DNA of 5,345 nucleotides from Candidatus Omnitrophota bacterium (GTDB taxonomy: Bacteria > Omnitrophota > Gorgyraeia > Duberdicusellales > 4484-171): the NCBI GenBank assembly GCA_023228195.1, contig JALOBR010000095.1, positions 1 to 5,345 of the forward strand, written 5' to 3'. Within the stretch, counting starts at the first letter, position 1. Every line of letters starts with the position of its first letter. A program made the position numbers and the translations under genes. Below the pieces are notes generated by a model. That model was not told where the DNA came from and ran no database searches. It worked only from the letters and a program-made list of their open reading frames with translations. Shown here in pieces: positions 5,095 through 5,345 of the stretch.

Positions 5095-5345
5095 TTAAAT
5101 ATCATCCATTGAAATAGATGATTTCCGTTTTGCGGGTCCTGGTGCAGCTGGCGGCGGAGTAGCGGCCGGAGTTGGCGCGGACGGGATAACGTTTATTATG
5201 GGCGCGTCCAGAGGTGGAGCGGTGGGCCGTGATGGCGCGGGCGCTTCCAATCGTTTCTGTTCCGGGACCTGGGGTGCGGCCGGTAATGCCGCAACGGTTT
5301 GTCCCAACATTTGGGCGGACATTAAAAATAAATCCTGCTCAATGT
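5095..5345 (-). CDS. C-terminal part of an unidentified protein with a Pro/Ala-rich tail (N-terminus off the right edge)
   Basis: The frame is open to the window edge. An internal ATG at 5322 exists, with only a weak AGGA about 10 nt upstream, but the codons before it read IEQDLFL without a stop and continue naturally into MSAQMLGQTVAALP, so I treat this as the end of a longer protein. The visible part is a short helical segment, then about 45 residues very rich in Pro and Ala (a flexible linker), a basic KRK, and the terminus SISMDDI. A disordered linker ending in a small acidic tip recalls single-stranded DNA-binding proteins, but the tip lacks the usual final PF, and no OB fold can be checked here. 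A recombination or structural protein is equally possible. The gene has clearly higher G+C (about 60%) than the regulator and primase next to it. Confidence 0.65.
   Translation of the reverse strand, partial: IEQDLFLMSAQMLGQTVAALPAAPQVPEQKRLEAPAPSRPTAPPLDAPIINVIPSAPTPAATPPPAAPGPAKRKSSISMDDI

Overview
The window looks like part of the replication region of a bacterial mobile element, either a temperate or defective phage or a plasmid/phage-like replicon. All five genes I accept lie on the minus strand, so transcription runs right to left. They use bacterial signals: Shine-Dalgarno sites before three genes, one sigma70-type promoter with a TATAAT -10 box, and a hairpin/T-run terminator. No rRNA, tRNA, integrase, transposase or structural phage gene is visible. 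The host cannot be named from this sequence. Base composition is mosaic: roughly 60% G+C in the gene at the right edge, about 40% in the regulator and primase, and about 50% in the helicase at the left edge. These figures come from counting sample rows, not from a full computation.

Layout in the direction of transcription: (1) 5345-5095, the C-terminal end of a protein with a long Pro/Ala-rich tail, entering from outside the window. (2) 5082-5051, a strong intrinsic terminator. (3) 5028-5000, a near-consensus promoter that appears to drive a leaderless message for a 60-residue XRE/Cro-type regulator (4992-4810). (4) 4749-2362, a 795-residue primase-helicase with a zinc-ribbon-like N-terminus, a TOPRIM domain and a C-terminal P-loop ATPase. 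(5) About 2357-1846, a non-coding block packed with repeats, best read as a replication origin. (6) 1772-819, an uncharacterised 317-residue protein. (7) 835-1, the N-terminal 278 residues of a DinG/XPD-like iron-sulfur helicase, whose start overlaps gene 6 by 17 bp and which continues past the left edge.

The most unusual part is the roughly 510 bp repeat block at 1846-2357. It combines five 20-bp direct repeats at 50-53 bp spacing (close to five helical turns), an outer 28-bp and an inner 18-bp perfect inverted repeat sharing a centre near 1964 in an AT-rich core, and a 20-bp-stem hairpin. Nearly all are built from the half-site ACCYGCA. I infer that an initiator, possibly encoded nearby, binds these sites, that the TOPRIM/ATPase protein supplies priming and unwinding, and that the small regulator controls its own gene and the primase through a shared 14-bp box. 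This would form a compact, self-contained replicon, but the inference rests on architecture alone.
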